15,039 nucleotides of DNA, taken from NCBI GenBank assembly GCA_963743595.1, contig CAVURW010000066.1, forward strand, positions 1 to 15,039, given 5' to 3'. The position numbers were made by a program, and so were the translations under genes. Under the pieces are notes generated by a model. It saw only the letters and a program-made list of their open reading frames with translations. It was not told where the DNA came from and did not search any database. Position 1 is the stretch's first letter; each line of letters starts with the position of its first letter. The DNA is from CAVURW01 sp963743595. Lineage in GTDB: Bacteria > Verrucomicrobiota > Verrucomicrobiia > Methylacidiphilales > UBA1321. This document shows, one piece after another, positions 7,241 through 13,707 of the stretch.

Positions 7241-7858
7241 ATGGGCGAAGCACAAGAACTCCAGATCATCAACGACCGATTTTTCCACTGGAACGTTTAC
7301 GATACCGAGTGCAAGTGCGATCTCTCCTCGACCGCCCTCGTCCTGAAAGAGGGCTTGGTCATCTTTGATCCCGCTCCTTTAGCCGCCAGCGCCTTGGAGA
7401 CCCTTTTAGCGAAAGCACCTCTACGTTCGTTCGTGATTACCAACGGCAACCATGCTCGCGCGACTCTGGCTTTTAAAGAGAAGTTCAAAAAAGGCGTTCC
7501 CATCGTTACGACCGCTGTGACCCGCCGCGAGCTGAAGGAATTTAAGGCCGACGTTATCTTGCTCGATTCCGAGTTACTCTACGGTCTGGCTCCCATGGTA
7601 ATTGCGGGTGGCTCTGCCGGTGAGACAGCGTTTTACCATAAAGAAATGGGTTTGATCGTCGTCGGTGACGCGGTACTGAATCTTTCCTCTGAAAAAGGGC
7701 TGGAGATCCTCCCGGACAAATACACGGACGACCCCTCCAAGATGAAGGAATCGTTGAAGAAGCTTCTAGACTTGGACTTTCATACGATGGCCTTTGCGCA
7801 TGGCACGCCTATAGTGGGTCGGGCCAAAGATGCCTTGCGGGCGGCGTTGGAGGCTTAG
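7241..7858 (+). CDS. Variant metallo-beta-lactamase-fold protein (NGNH motif)
   Basis: 205 residues. The order of elements follows the MBL fold: a first strand pair STALVLKEGLVIFDPAPL (30-47), then VITNGNHARAT (65-75) where the classical family has THxHxDH, then GGSAGETAFYH (123-133), GDAVLN (142-147) and FAHGTPIVG (185-193). His71, Asp143 and His187 are kept at positions equivalent to metal ligands, but the HxHxDH motif is reduced to a single His. It may therefore bind one metal, or none, or act by a different chemistry. I associate NGNHxRA-type proteins with a recurring but uncharacterised branch of the fold; this is recall, not a search. No signal peptide. It follows gcvP by 42 bases on the same strand. 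Confidence 0.85.
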   Translation: MGEAQELQIINDRFFHWNVYDTECKCDLSSTALVLKEGLVIFDPAPLAASALETLLAKAPLRSFVITNGNHARATLAFKEKFKKGVPIVTTAVTRRELKEFKADVILLDSELLYGLAPMVIAGGSAGETAFYHKEMGLIVVGDAVLNLSSEKGLEILPDKYTDDPSKMKESLKKLLDLDFHTMAFAHGTPIVGRAKDALRAALEA

Positions 7859-8025
7859 TACTCCGGGAAAGCCTGGTGAATTTCGAGCACTTTTCGGCCA
7901 ATTTCCGGCACACCTTGATCGAAGAAAGACGCTCGATCTCGGTAAGTGGACAGAGCTGAATTGTTTGCAAAAAAGGAGTTTTCGTCCTCGACTTAGAGAG
8001 AGATTCAGAGGAATTATTAGAAGCT
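7859..8025. other. Intergenic region upstream of fba
   Basis: 167 bases between the MBL-like gene and the aldolase gene. An imperfect inverted repeat (CCGGGAAA near 7863-7870 against TTTCCGG near 7902-7908) with a long loop could be a weak terminator. It has no T-run, so this is doubtful. GAGGA lies about 14 bases before the fba start, farther than usual for a ribosome binding site. Confidence 0.3.
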
Positions 8026-8982
8026 ATGATCGTCACCACTGCACAACTCTTTAAAGTGGCCTACGGCAGATTTGCCGTCGGTGCTTACAACATTAATAAC
8101 GCTGAACAGTCGATGGGCTTGTTCAAAGGCTGTATGCTCTCCAAGTCCCCGTTCATCATTCAACTCTCCAAAGGAGCGCGGAATTACACGGAAAAGCGGA
8201 TGTTGGAAGCGATCATTCGCAGTGCTGAGGAGATTTTCCCGGAAGCGATTTATGCGGTGCATCTGGATCACGGTGATGAAGCCACTTGCTACGATTGTAT
8301 CGACAGCGGTTTCTACAGCTCCGTGATGATCGATGCGTCGCACGAAGACTTTGAGAAGAACATCGAGATTACCAAGCGTGTCGTCGATCGGGCTCACGCA
8401 AAGGGTCTGAGTGTCGAGGCAGAACTCGGCAAGCTCGGCGGCGTGGAAGAAGACATCCAGGTCGATGAAGGTCACGCCTGCCTCACCAACCCCGAAGAAG
8501 CGGTGGAATTCGTCGAGCGCACAGGTTGCGATTCCCTCGCAGCAGCGATCGGAACGAGCCACGGCGCGTACAAGTTTAAGGGCCAACAATCGCTTCACTT
8601 TAATGTGATCGAGGCGATTCAGAAGAAGCTTCCTGGGTTCCCAATCGTCATGCACGGCAGTTCCAGTGTGCCGAAGAGTGAAGTGCTTCGGATCAACGAC
8701 GCCGGTGGCAAGCTCGATCCCAGTGCCTGCGGCGTGAATGAAGAGGAATACCTGCCGGCCGCCAAGCTCGGTGTGACCAAGGTGAATGTCGATACGGATG
8801 GCCGTTTGGTTTGGACACGTGTTCATCGCGAATACTTCCGCGATCACCCCACCGAATTTGATTTCCGCCCGCCCGGCAAGATCTTCATCGAAGAATACGC
8901 CAAGTTCATCGCGCATAAGAATGTTAAGCTGGGTTCCGGCGGCACTTTAGACGAAGTGCGGGCCGCTGTTAGCGCCAAGTAA
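8026..8982 (+). CDS. fba: Class II fructose-bisphosphate aldolase
   Basis: 318 residues. The enzyme reversibly cleaves fructose 1,6-bisphosphate to dihydroxyacetone phosphate and glyceraldehyde 3-phosphate in glycolysis and gluconeogenesis, using zinc. The class II signatures are clear: AVHLDHGDE (77-85) with catalytic Asp81 and zinc ligand His82, EAELG (131-135), GTSHGAYK (176-183) with zinc ligand His179, and VMHGSSSVP (208-216) with zinc ligand His210. The KVNVDTDGR stretch near residues 264-272 matches the phosphate/substrate-binding NVDTD motif. It is probably co-transcribed with aroK, which begins two bases after the stop. Related aldolases act on tagatose bisphosphate, but the NVDTD motif and the length fit the fructose enzyme best. 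The long antisense frame over this gene is a codon-use artefact. Confidence 0.96.
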   Translation: MIVTTAQLFKVAYGRFAVGAYNINNAEQSMGLFKGCMLSKSPFIIQLSKGARNYTEKRMLEAIIRSAEEIFPEAIYAVHLDHGDEATCYDCIDSGFYSSVMIDASHEDFEKNIEITKRVVDRAHAKGLSVEAELGKLGGVEEDIQVDEGHACLTNPEEAVEFVERTGCDSLAAAIGTSHGAYKFKGQQSLHFNVIEAIQKKLPGFPIVMHGSSSVPKSEVLRINDAGGKLDPSACGVNEEEYLPAAKLGVTKVNVDTDGRLVWTRVHREYFRDHPTEFDFRPPGKIFIEEYAKFIAHKNVKLGSGGTLDEVRAAVSAK

Positions 8983-8984
8983 CC

Positions 8985-9506
8985 ATGCCAAAGCACGTCA
9001 CCTTAACAGGGATGATGGGCTCGGGGAAATCGTCAGTCGCACCGATTCTAGCTGCTACATTAGGGCGTTCCTACGTGGAGGTGGATGCCCTGGTGGAGCG
9101 GCGGGAAAAGATGACCGTGAACGAGATCTTCAACGAAAAGGGCGAGGCCTATTTTCGTAAAACAGAGCGCGAGATCATCTTGGAACGTCTGGACGATGCA
9201 CCCGCCATTCTCAGCCTGGGAGGTGGCGCGTTTGTCTGGCGGGATACGCGCGAAATGTTACTCGAGAAAACGGCGGTTTTCTATCTCTCAGCGACGTTAG
9301 AAACATTGGTGCGTCGGTTGGAACCGGAGGTGCACAAGCGTCCACTTCTCTCCATCCCAGGGATCGACATGCAGTACACGATCAGCCAATTGCTCCTCAA
9401 ACGAGTCGCCTGCTATGAAGAAGCGCACGTGCGAATCGCGACAGATGAGCTGAGCTCCCAGCAGATCGCCCAAGAGATCTTACAGCATCGGGCGCTGTTC
9501 GATTAG
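8985..9506 (+). CDS. aroK: Shikimate kinase
   Basis: 173 residues, normal for the family. It phosphorylates shikimate at the 3-hydroxyl with ATP, in the pathway to chorismate and aromatic amino acids. The Walker A loop is GMMGSGKSS (9-17). Asp34 in VEVDALVE and Arg58 in AYFRKTE are the usual shikimate contacts. LGGGAF (78-83) is the second substrate loop, and HKRPLL holds the lid arginine. It starts two bases after fba, so the two genes are almost certainly one transcript. The last 14 codons and the stop lie in a 50-bp sequence that recurs perfectly 997 bases downstream. The gene itself is complete. Confidence 0.96.
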   Translation: MPKHVTLTGMMGSGKSSVAPILAATLGRSYVEVDALVERREKMTVNEIFNEKGEAYFRKTEREIILERLDDAPAILSLGGGAFVWRDTREMLLEKTAVFYLSATLETLVRRLEPEVHKRPLLSIPGIDMQYTISQLLLKRVACYEEAHVRIATDELSSQQIAQEILQHRALFD

Positions 9507-9511
9507 AGCAC
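9462..9511. repeat. 50-bp direct repeat, left copy (3' end of aroK)
   Basis: Bases 9462-9511 are identical to 10459-10508. The flanking base differs on each side (g against t on the left, c against g on the right). The copy begins exactly on a codon boundary of aroK (codon 160, CAG) and covers its last 14 codons, the TAG and five more bases. Together the two copies bracket the FkbM methyltransferase gene. Confidence 0.97.
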
Positions 9512-9564
9512 CCGGTTAGCTCAGAACTTTTCCGTGTCTTGCAAATCTGCTACCGTTTGTCGAA

Positions 9565-10443
9565 GTGATCACGAATAAGCTAAAGGCGTTGGGCTGGTTA
9601 TTCGGTCATCCTACCCTACGCAAGGAACCGATCTTAGTTCTGTCGCGTTGGGTGTATTGGCAAGTTCGCAGGAGGCTGACGAGGCGTCCGTTGCGGATGG
9701 AGTATCGAAAGGGAACGCGGCTGATGATTTATGCCGGAGGCGGGCTCACCGGATTCTGGTATTTTATCTATCCAGACTATGAGGATTTTACCTTTTTGGA
9801 GCGGTCTTTAAAGGCTGGGGAGCTCGTTTACGATGTGGGGGCCAATGCCGGAGGCTACGCGGTTTTTATGTTGAGTTGTGGGTGTTCGGTCGTCGCATTC
9901 GAACCGGTTCCGAAGACGTTTAAACGGTTGAAGGAGAACGTCGTGTTAAATGCCCAAATCGGTTCCATTGTTCCTCTGAACGTGGCGGTGGGATCAAGCG
10001 CCGGGATGGTTTCAATGACGCAGGATGACGATACGGGAAACAAGATCACCGAGGGACCCGCAGCACGTACGATTCAGGTCGAGTGCCGGACGCTCGATTC
10101 AGTTGTCGCTGAGCAAGGGATTCCAGCTTTCGTAAAAATCGATGTGGAGGGCCACGAGCTGAACGTGGTTCGAGGAATGAGGGAGACGCTTAAGGACCCG
10201 AAATTGCGTGGGCTTCTTATCGAAACCTTTCGCTCGTTTAATTGGAAGATGCCGCAGCTTCAGGAGTTGGAATCGATTCTCCTGACGAACGGATTCCAGC
10301 CATGCGAATACCACGTCGCAACGACTCGCGTGACGCTTTTAAGCCGACCGGAGTTGGGTGAAAACAACACGCTTTATCTGCGCGATCCCGAGGGTGTGAA
10401 TCGACGTCTTGAGGAGTTCGCTGCGAACACGGTTCGAACGTGA
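9565..10443 (+). CDS. FkbM-family SAM-dependent methyltransferase
   Basis: 292 residues from a GTG at 9565. Reading upstream in frame from the GTG, I found no other ATG or GTG before a stop at 9517-9519, and the next Met is residue 45. The SAM-binding motif I is VYDVGANAGGY (88-98), followed by AFEPVP (111-116) with the acidic residue that contacts the ribose. KIDVEGHELNVVRG (191-204) is the FkbM hallmark. The N-terminal 60 residues are basic and may form a membrane-associated helix. Family members O-methylate sugars, polyketides or lipopolysaccharide and exopolysaccharide components, so a glycan substrate is plausible but not shown. It has no functional link to its neighbours (aroK and a membrane-protein operon) and lies exactly between two perfect 50-bp repeats, which suggests insertion. 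A TTGCAA box lies about 23 bases before the start. Confidence 0.93.
   Translation: MITNKLKALGWLFGHPTLRKEPILVLSRWVYWQVRRRLTRRPLRMEYRKGTRLMIYAGGGLTGFWYFIYPDYEDFTFLERSLKAGELVYDVGANAGGYAVFMLSCGCSVVAFEPVPKTFKRLKENVVLNAQIGSIVPLNVAVGSSAGMVSMTQDDDTGNKITEGPAARTIQVECRTLDSVVAEQGIPAFVKIDVEGHELNVVRGMRETLKDPKLRGLLIETFRSFNWKMPQLQELESILLTNGFQPCEYHVATTRVTLLSRPELGENNTLYLRDPEGVNRRLEEFAANTVRT
10416..10442. other. Stacked palindromes at the 3' end of the methyltransferase gene
   Basis: GTTCGC-T-GCGAAC (10416-10428) is a perfect dyad, and GTTCGAAC (10432-10439) follows three bases later. CACG-GTTCGAA-CGTG (10428-10442) also forms a four-pair stem with a seven-base loop. The cluster ends 16 bases before the right 50-bp repeat. 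It could be a terminator-like fold or a junction feature of the insertion, although it also encodes the last residues of the protein. Confidence 0.4.
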
Positions 10444-10458
10444 TCCACGTTTCCGCAT

Positions 10459-10508
10459 CAGATCGCCCAAGAGATCTTACAGCATCGGGCGCTGTTCGAT
10501 TAGAGCAC
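10459..10508. repeat. 50-bp direct repeat, right copy (3' end of convergent gene)
   Basis: This is a perfect copy of 9462-9511. On the plus strand it still spells the last 14 residues and stop of AroK, without an upstream gene. On the minus strand bases 10508-10477 provide the final residues (ALIEQRPML) and TAA stop of the gene at 10477-10911. Each copy is thus the genuine 3' end of a different gene on opposite strands. Confidence 0.97.
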
Positions 10509-10911
10509 GTGGAACAGCGAGCGATCGCTCCTGCAGGAATTGTACAAAGCGGCGAACATCGTCCTTCAGGCTGGGCACGGGCAACCGAATCGATTGCACG
10601 TCGGTGACGATCACGCAGACGCATTGTCTTTTGAAGAGAGTCGCGACAAACCAAATGAGAATCCCGATTCCTACCACTTTCCCCCGGAGTAAGCTCACCG
10701 CCACCACCAGGAAAAGGATAATCCAGTTACGCCGGTCCCGCTGAACCACCACGCCACGGATATCTTTGTAGAATACGCGCGTGTAGTCCTCCTCGCAGCC
10801 TAAGCGTTCAGCGATGAGCAAGTGATCTGGCCCCACCCAAACCGTCTTTTGCAGTCGTTTTTGACGAGCACTGCCGAATCCACTCAATCGAATGTAGGAC
10901 ATTTGCTGCAT
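10477..10911 (-). CDS. Hypothetical membrane protein with two transmembrane segments
   Basis: 144 residues from the ATG at 10911 (a second ATG three codons on is possible). The N-terminal 55 residues are soluble and beta-rich (TVWVGPDHLLIAERLG, VFYKDIRGVVVQR), a pattern seen in PH-like domains of small bacterial membrane proteins; I am unsure of this. Two closely spaced hydrophobic segments follow (about 62-75 and 78-93). A further strand (CVCVIVTDVQSIRLPVPS) and a C-terminal helix come after them. It is the last gene of a three-gene operon, six bases after the previous stop. The final nine to ten codons and the stop lie in the right 50-bp repeat, so this C-terminus is antisense to the copied aroK end. 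Confidence 0.85.
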   Translation of the reverse strand: MQQMSYIRLSGFGSARQKRLQKTVWVGPDHLLIAERLGCEEDYTRVFYKDIRGVVVQRDRRNWIILFLVVAVSLLRGKVVGIGILIWFVATLFKRQCVCVIVTDVQSIRLPVPSLKDDVRRFVQFLQERSLAVPRALIEQRPML

Positions 10912-10917
10912 AGTTAT

Positions 10918-11472
10918 TTACGAACGCATTGCCAAGTAGACCATCACTCCAGCGCCATCGAGTAACAGTGCAAGAATCAAAAGCGCAATCGCTCGTGGCA
11001 TCGTTTTATCTGTCTCATAAACAGCGAGCTTCTGATTGGTGTAGTAAAGCACGATAAAATAGATCGTTAATGGAGCGAGCAGACCTGCGGTGACAATCGT
11101 CCCATAGGCGGTGTATTCGGCTGCCCAATCGTAGCGCATCAAACGTTCTTCCCTTCGATTCACCGGCGGACTCGAAAAACAGATTGCGCAGATTTTCTTA
11201 CCCTCCTGCTCAAACTGGCAGACCGAACAAATCAACCGCCCACATAGGTCACACCCACCCTCCGCTTTGTTATTGGCGTGATTGTAGCAACTGGCATCAC
11301 TTTCGCCTTTCGATTTGGGAATGACGGTGACATCCGGTCTGCCGGGGACGACGGGAAATGCCTCGTAAACTTGGTTGCAATCCTTGCAATTTCCAGTGCT
11401 GGAGCCGGAGAATCGACCAAGCAGATTCTCAGCATTGCAGGCCACGCATAGAAAGGAGAGGGATTCGTTCAT
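10918..11472 (-). CDS. Zinc-binding (B-box-like) membrane protein
   Basis: 184 residues from the ATG at 11472. It has two cysteine-rich modules in sequence. The first is CVAC and CKDC (Cys9, 12, 29, 32), a zinc-ribbon pattern. The second is Cys62, His65, Cys74, Cys77, Cys82, Cys85, Cys95 and Cys98, which is the spacing of a B-box or RING-like double zinc site. The C-terminal half holds two membrane helices (about 122-145 and 160-182). The cysteine modules would face the cytoplasm if they stay reduced. Its ATG overlaps the TGA of the preceding gene (ATGA), so the two are translationally coupled. Substrate or partner is unknown; the zinc modules suggest protein binding. Confidence 0.88.
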   Translation of the reverse strand: MNESLSFLCVACNAENLLGRFSGSSTGNCKDCNQVYEAFPVVPGRPDVTVIPKSKGESDASCYNHANNKAEGGCDLCGRLICSVCQFEQEGKKICAICFSSPPVNRREERLMRYDWAAEYTAYGTIVTAGLLAPLTIYFIVLYYTNQKLAVYETDKTMPRAIALLILALLLDGAGVMVYLAMRS

Positions 11473-12566
11473 TGGCGGTTATAGACCACGCGAGTCCCTA
11501 AGATGAAGTCGGCTGGAGCGCGCTTCTGTGGGTCGAACAGTGCGGTTACAAAGACGATCGGAAGGAGATTACAGACGGAGGTGATCAGAGATCGAACTGC
11601 GGCTAGCTCATAGGTCGGAAAATGACCGTCGGAATCCACCACGCGAACACCGACCGATCTTTGGCCGATGGTTGCACCACTAAACGCCATGAAAATGGAG
11701 TCGTAAACAATTCGACCTAAACCAAACGCCGACAGAACAATAATGCCCATTACATAATCGCTCATGGGATGTCGATCATCACGATAAACTAACTCTCCCT
11801 CATAGATGTCGGCTTGATGAGTAAAGATCATCACAAGCACGTATGTGAAGAAGTAGATCTGAAAACCAAAAAAGAATAAGACCCCATACCAGATTCCATC
11901 GAGAAATACAGAATAGGCACGAGGTCCGAACCCCGCCATGTTCTGCTTAAAATCGCGTCGCCTAGCGGAAGATTCCCGAATTTCCTGTTCTTTCCGCGGG
12001 CGACACTCGCCGCATACCCAAATATCGGGCAATTTCACCATTAGATCGGTGGCGAATCGGCGTTGACAAACGACACACCCCTCAATCGACAACGGTCTGC
12101 CGCTGGCTTCGAGTTCAGCCTGAATCTCCGCTAGCGGCTTCGACGGTACTGCCTTGGGGAGTGGTCGAATTCCCACCATCGACTCCGGGCTCACAGGCGC
12201 ACTTGCCCGTGCGTACGTCGGTAAACCGGTGTCCACCACGGGAACCTGCGCGCTCATACTACCAAACAATTTCGATTGGACGGCGATGCTCTGCGTTTGG
12301 CGCTCGACAGGCGCTTCCATTACGGGAGTCGCGGAGTAGCCCGCAGTCGATTGAAATCGCGCTTTCATCACCGATTCCGATAGAGCCGGGGGAACTGCCA
12401 CCGGTGGCTCCGCTGGTGGTGGAGCCTGGAGCTCAGGGATATCCTGCATCGGGAGCCAGCCTGCAAGGCCTTCGCGCCAGACGTAGGTGCTCGCGTCGAC
12501 GCTGGAACGCAGTTCTTCCGCCGAGATCGGCCCCACCGCTGCGCCATCCTTGGTGTAATACCACAT
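11469..12566 (-). CDS. GYF_2-RDD domain membrane protein with central zinc ribbon
   Basis: 365 residues from the ATG at 12566. Residues 1-46 match a GYF_2 domain (WYYTKDGAAVGPISAEEL, then WLPM), a small module thought to bind proline-rich peptides. A long low-complexity linker rich in Pro, Ala and Ser follows. Next is a four-cysteine site, CVVC (164, 167) and CGEC (185, 188). The C-terminal part is an RDD membrane domain: Arg216 and Asp223 in PRAYSVFLDGIWYG, GATIGQRSVGVRVVDSDG (298-314) and the terminal Asp353 in APADFILGTRVV, with about four hydrophobic segments. RDD proteins are mostly uncharacterised; some act in ion transport. It is the first gene of the operon, with a four-base overlap to the next gene. 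Confidence 0.93.
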   Translation of the reverse strand: MWYYTKDGAAVGPISAEELRSSVDASTYVWREGLAGWLPMQDIPELQAPPPAEPPVAVPPALSESVMKARFQSTAGYSATPVMEAPVERQTQSIAVQSKLFGSMSAQVPVVDTGLPTYARASAPVSPESMVGIRPLPKAVPSKPLAEIQAELEASGRPLSIEGCVVCQRRFATDLMVKLPDIWVCGECRPRKEQEIRESSARRRDFKQNMAGFGPRAYSVFLDGIWYGVLFFFGFQIYFFTYVLVMIFTHQADIYEGELVYRDDRHPMSDYVMGIIVLSAFGLGRIVYDSIFMAFSGATIGQRSVGVRVVDSDGHFPTYELAAVRSLITSVCNLLPIVFVTALFDPQKRAPADFILGTRVVYNRQ

Positions 12567-12733
12567 TCACGGTTGTTGTTATCAGGCCCATCAGAATCCT
12601 CAAGTCTGATTCAATCCCGATTAATAATCTCCTTCCGCGCGAGCGGCAGGTTCTGCTTCACTAAAGCCGGGAAGCCGCCATGATTATCCCCTAGCTAAAT
12701 CGAACCCCGCAATCCAGCCAAAACTAACTCTGC
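12567..12733. other. Divergent intergenic region
   Basis: 167 bases between the RDD operon (leftward) and the proline-rich-tail gene (rightward). It must hold both promoters, but I cannot pick a convincing pair of boxes for either. No repeat or RNA gene is evident. Confidence 0.4.
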
Positions 12734-13264
12734 ATGTTTTTCGACAAGCCCGCGATCACCAAGCTGCAATTCGTTGCCATGGGAATTACGTTCCTCTACG
12801 ACTTCCATACCGCCACGAGTCTCGGGCTGACCTACGATGTGCCGCCCAACCGATTCGCCCCCTATTGGGCGAAGTATTGGGTGCACATTCACTATCCATG
12901 CCCCGGCCCGCTCAAGGTCCGCATCCATGGAACCGCGCCGGAAGGCCTTCTCAATACCCAGCGGCTCACGGAATTTGTCGGCGCGCTTTTGAAGAACCTC
13001 GGCATTCCTGAGAGTGAGACGTATCAAGCGCGTCTCTTCCGCGAATCCAACCCTGCCCGGATTAGCACCAACGACCGCACCAGCCCCGGAATGCCCACGC
13101 CGCCTTCTCTAAAACCAGTGGCACCAGTGGCACCTGCGACACCGCCACCGCAAGTAGCAGCTCCGCCGACGGCCCAACCCACTCAACCACGCCCCGCGCC
13201 TCAGAGCTCGATGTTAACGGGGCGACCGCCCAATGCGCCAAGACCACCAGCCCCGAAGGGTTAA
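12734..13264 (+). CDS. Hypothetical protein with proline-rich C-terminal tail
   Basis: 176 residues from the ATG at 12734. Residues 1-105 form a compact domain with many aromatic residues (VPPNRFAPYWAKYWVHIHYP) and a helical stretch (TQRLTEFVGALLKNLGIPES). I do not recognise the family. Residues 118-176 are almost wholly Pro, Ala, Gln and Ser, include a tandem PVA repeat, and are certainly disordered. No signal peptide or membrane segment. It is next to, and divergent from, a gene whose product has a GYF_2 domain, a module that binds proline-rich peptides; a physical link between them is a speculation from context. The coding sense is preferred over the antisense frames because the globular part reads as a normal protein. 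Confidence 0.82.
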   Translation: MFFDKPAITKLQFVAMGITFLYDFHTATSLGLTYDVPPNRFAPYWAKYWVHIHYPCPGPLKVRIHGTAPEGLLNTQRLTEFVGALLKNLGIPESETYQARLFRESNPARISTNDRTSPGMPTPPSLKPVAPVAPATPPPQVAAPPTAQPTQPRPAPQSSMLTGRPPNAPRPPAPKG

Positions 13265-13287
13265 ATCGCTATACTCAACCGCGTGCT

Positions 13288-13707
13288 ATGAAGACTATTA
13301 TTCCACTGATTGTTCTCACTTTTTCGTGGGGCCTTCTCTTTTGGTACATCAACGCCTCTTACGACAGTCTGCCGGTTAAAATCGCCAGTCATTTCAATGC
13401 TCAGGGGAAGGCCAACGGGTGGATGAACGCGAAAGAGGAGATACAGTACACGATCGCATTTGCGTCGATCCTGCCCGCAATCGCGCTTCTCGTGCTCGCC
13501 CTGCTCTGCAGACGGATTCTCGATCACGCACTGTGGCTCGGCTGTCTAACCGCGCTCTTGGCAACCGGAATCCACTGGCAAATCGTTCAGGCGAACATCC
13601 CGAATGGCGTGAACGGAAATGGCGGAGTGCTGGGAATGGCGTGCTTGATCAGTTTCGTTACCTGGGTCGTGACGCTTGTTTATCGCGTTTCGATGAAGAC
13701 TACTTAG
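13288..13707 (+). CDS. DUF1648 domain membrane protein
   Basis: 139 residues from the ATG at 13288, 23 bases after the previous stop. LPVKIASHFNAQGKANGWMN (28-47) is the hallmark of DUF1648. Four hydrophobic segments (roughly 3-20, 56-74, 79-97 and 113-133) place it in the cytoplasmic membrane. DUF1648 is found in small membrane proteins related to the SdpI immunity family, which confers resistance to a peptide toxin in Bacillus; here only the DUF1648 part is recognisable, so no immunity role is claimed. TATACT at 13270-13275 is a good -10 box 12 bases before the start, without a clear -35. Its last eight bases overlap the convergent remnant at 13700. Confidence 0.9.
   Translation: MKTIIPLIVLTFSWGLLFWYINASYDSLPVKIASHFNAQGKANGWMNAKEEIQYTIAFASILPAIALLVLALLCRRILDHALWLGCLTALLATGIHWQIVQANIPNGVNGNGGVLGMACLISFVTWVVTLVYRVSMKTT

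Larger units (their letters stand above)
9512..10458. mobile_element. Putative 947-bp insertion carrying one methyltransferase gene
   Basis: The stretch between the two 50-bp repeats holds one gene (9565-10443) with 53 bases before it and 15 after. There is no transposase, integrase or terminal inverted repeat that I can see. Removing this stretch plus one repeat copy would join the aroK 3' end directly to the convergent gene, whose own 3' end lies in the repeat. That is what one expects of inserted DNA with a target duplication. The mechanism is unknown, and another form of local duplication is possible. Confidence 0.55.

Noticed and set aside
8017..8916. 299-codon open frame antisense to fba
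   Set aside because: It lies almost fully opposite a clear class II aldolase with all zinc ligands. Its translation shows no domain pattern; the open frame follows from codon bias in the true gene.
10428..10442. CACG-GTTCGAA-CGTG resembling a tRNA T-arm
   Set aside because: The DNA upstream cannot form the anticodon and acceptor stems, and the sequence codes for the end of the methyltransferase.
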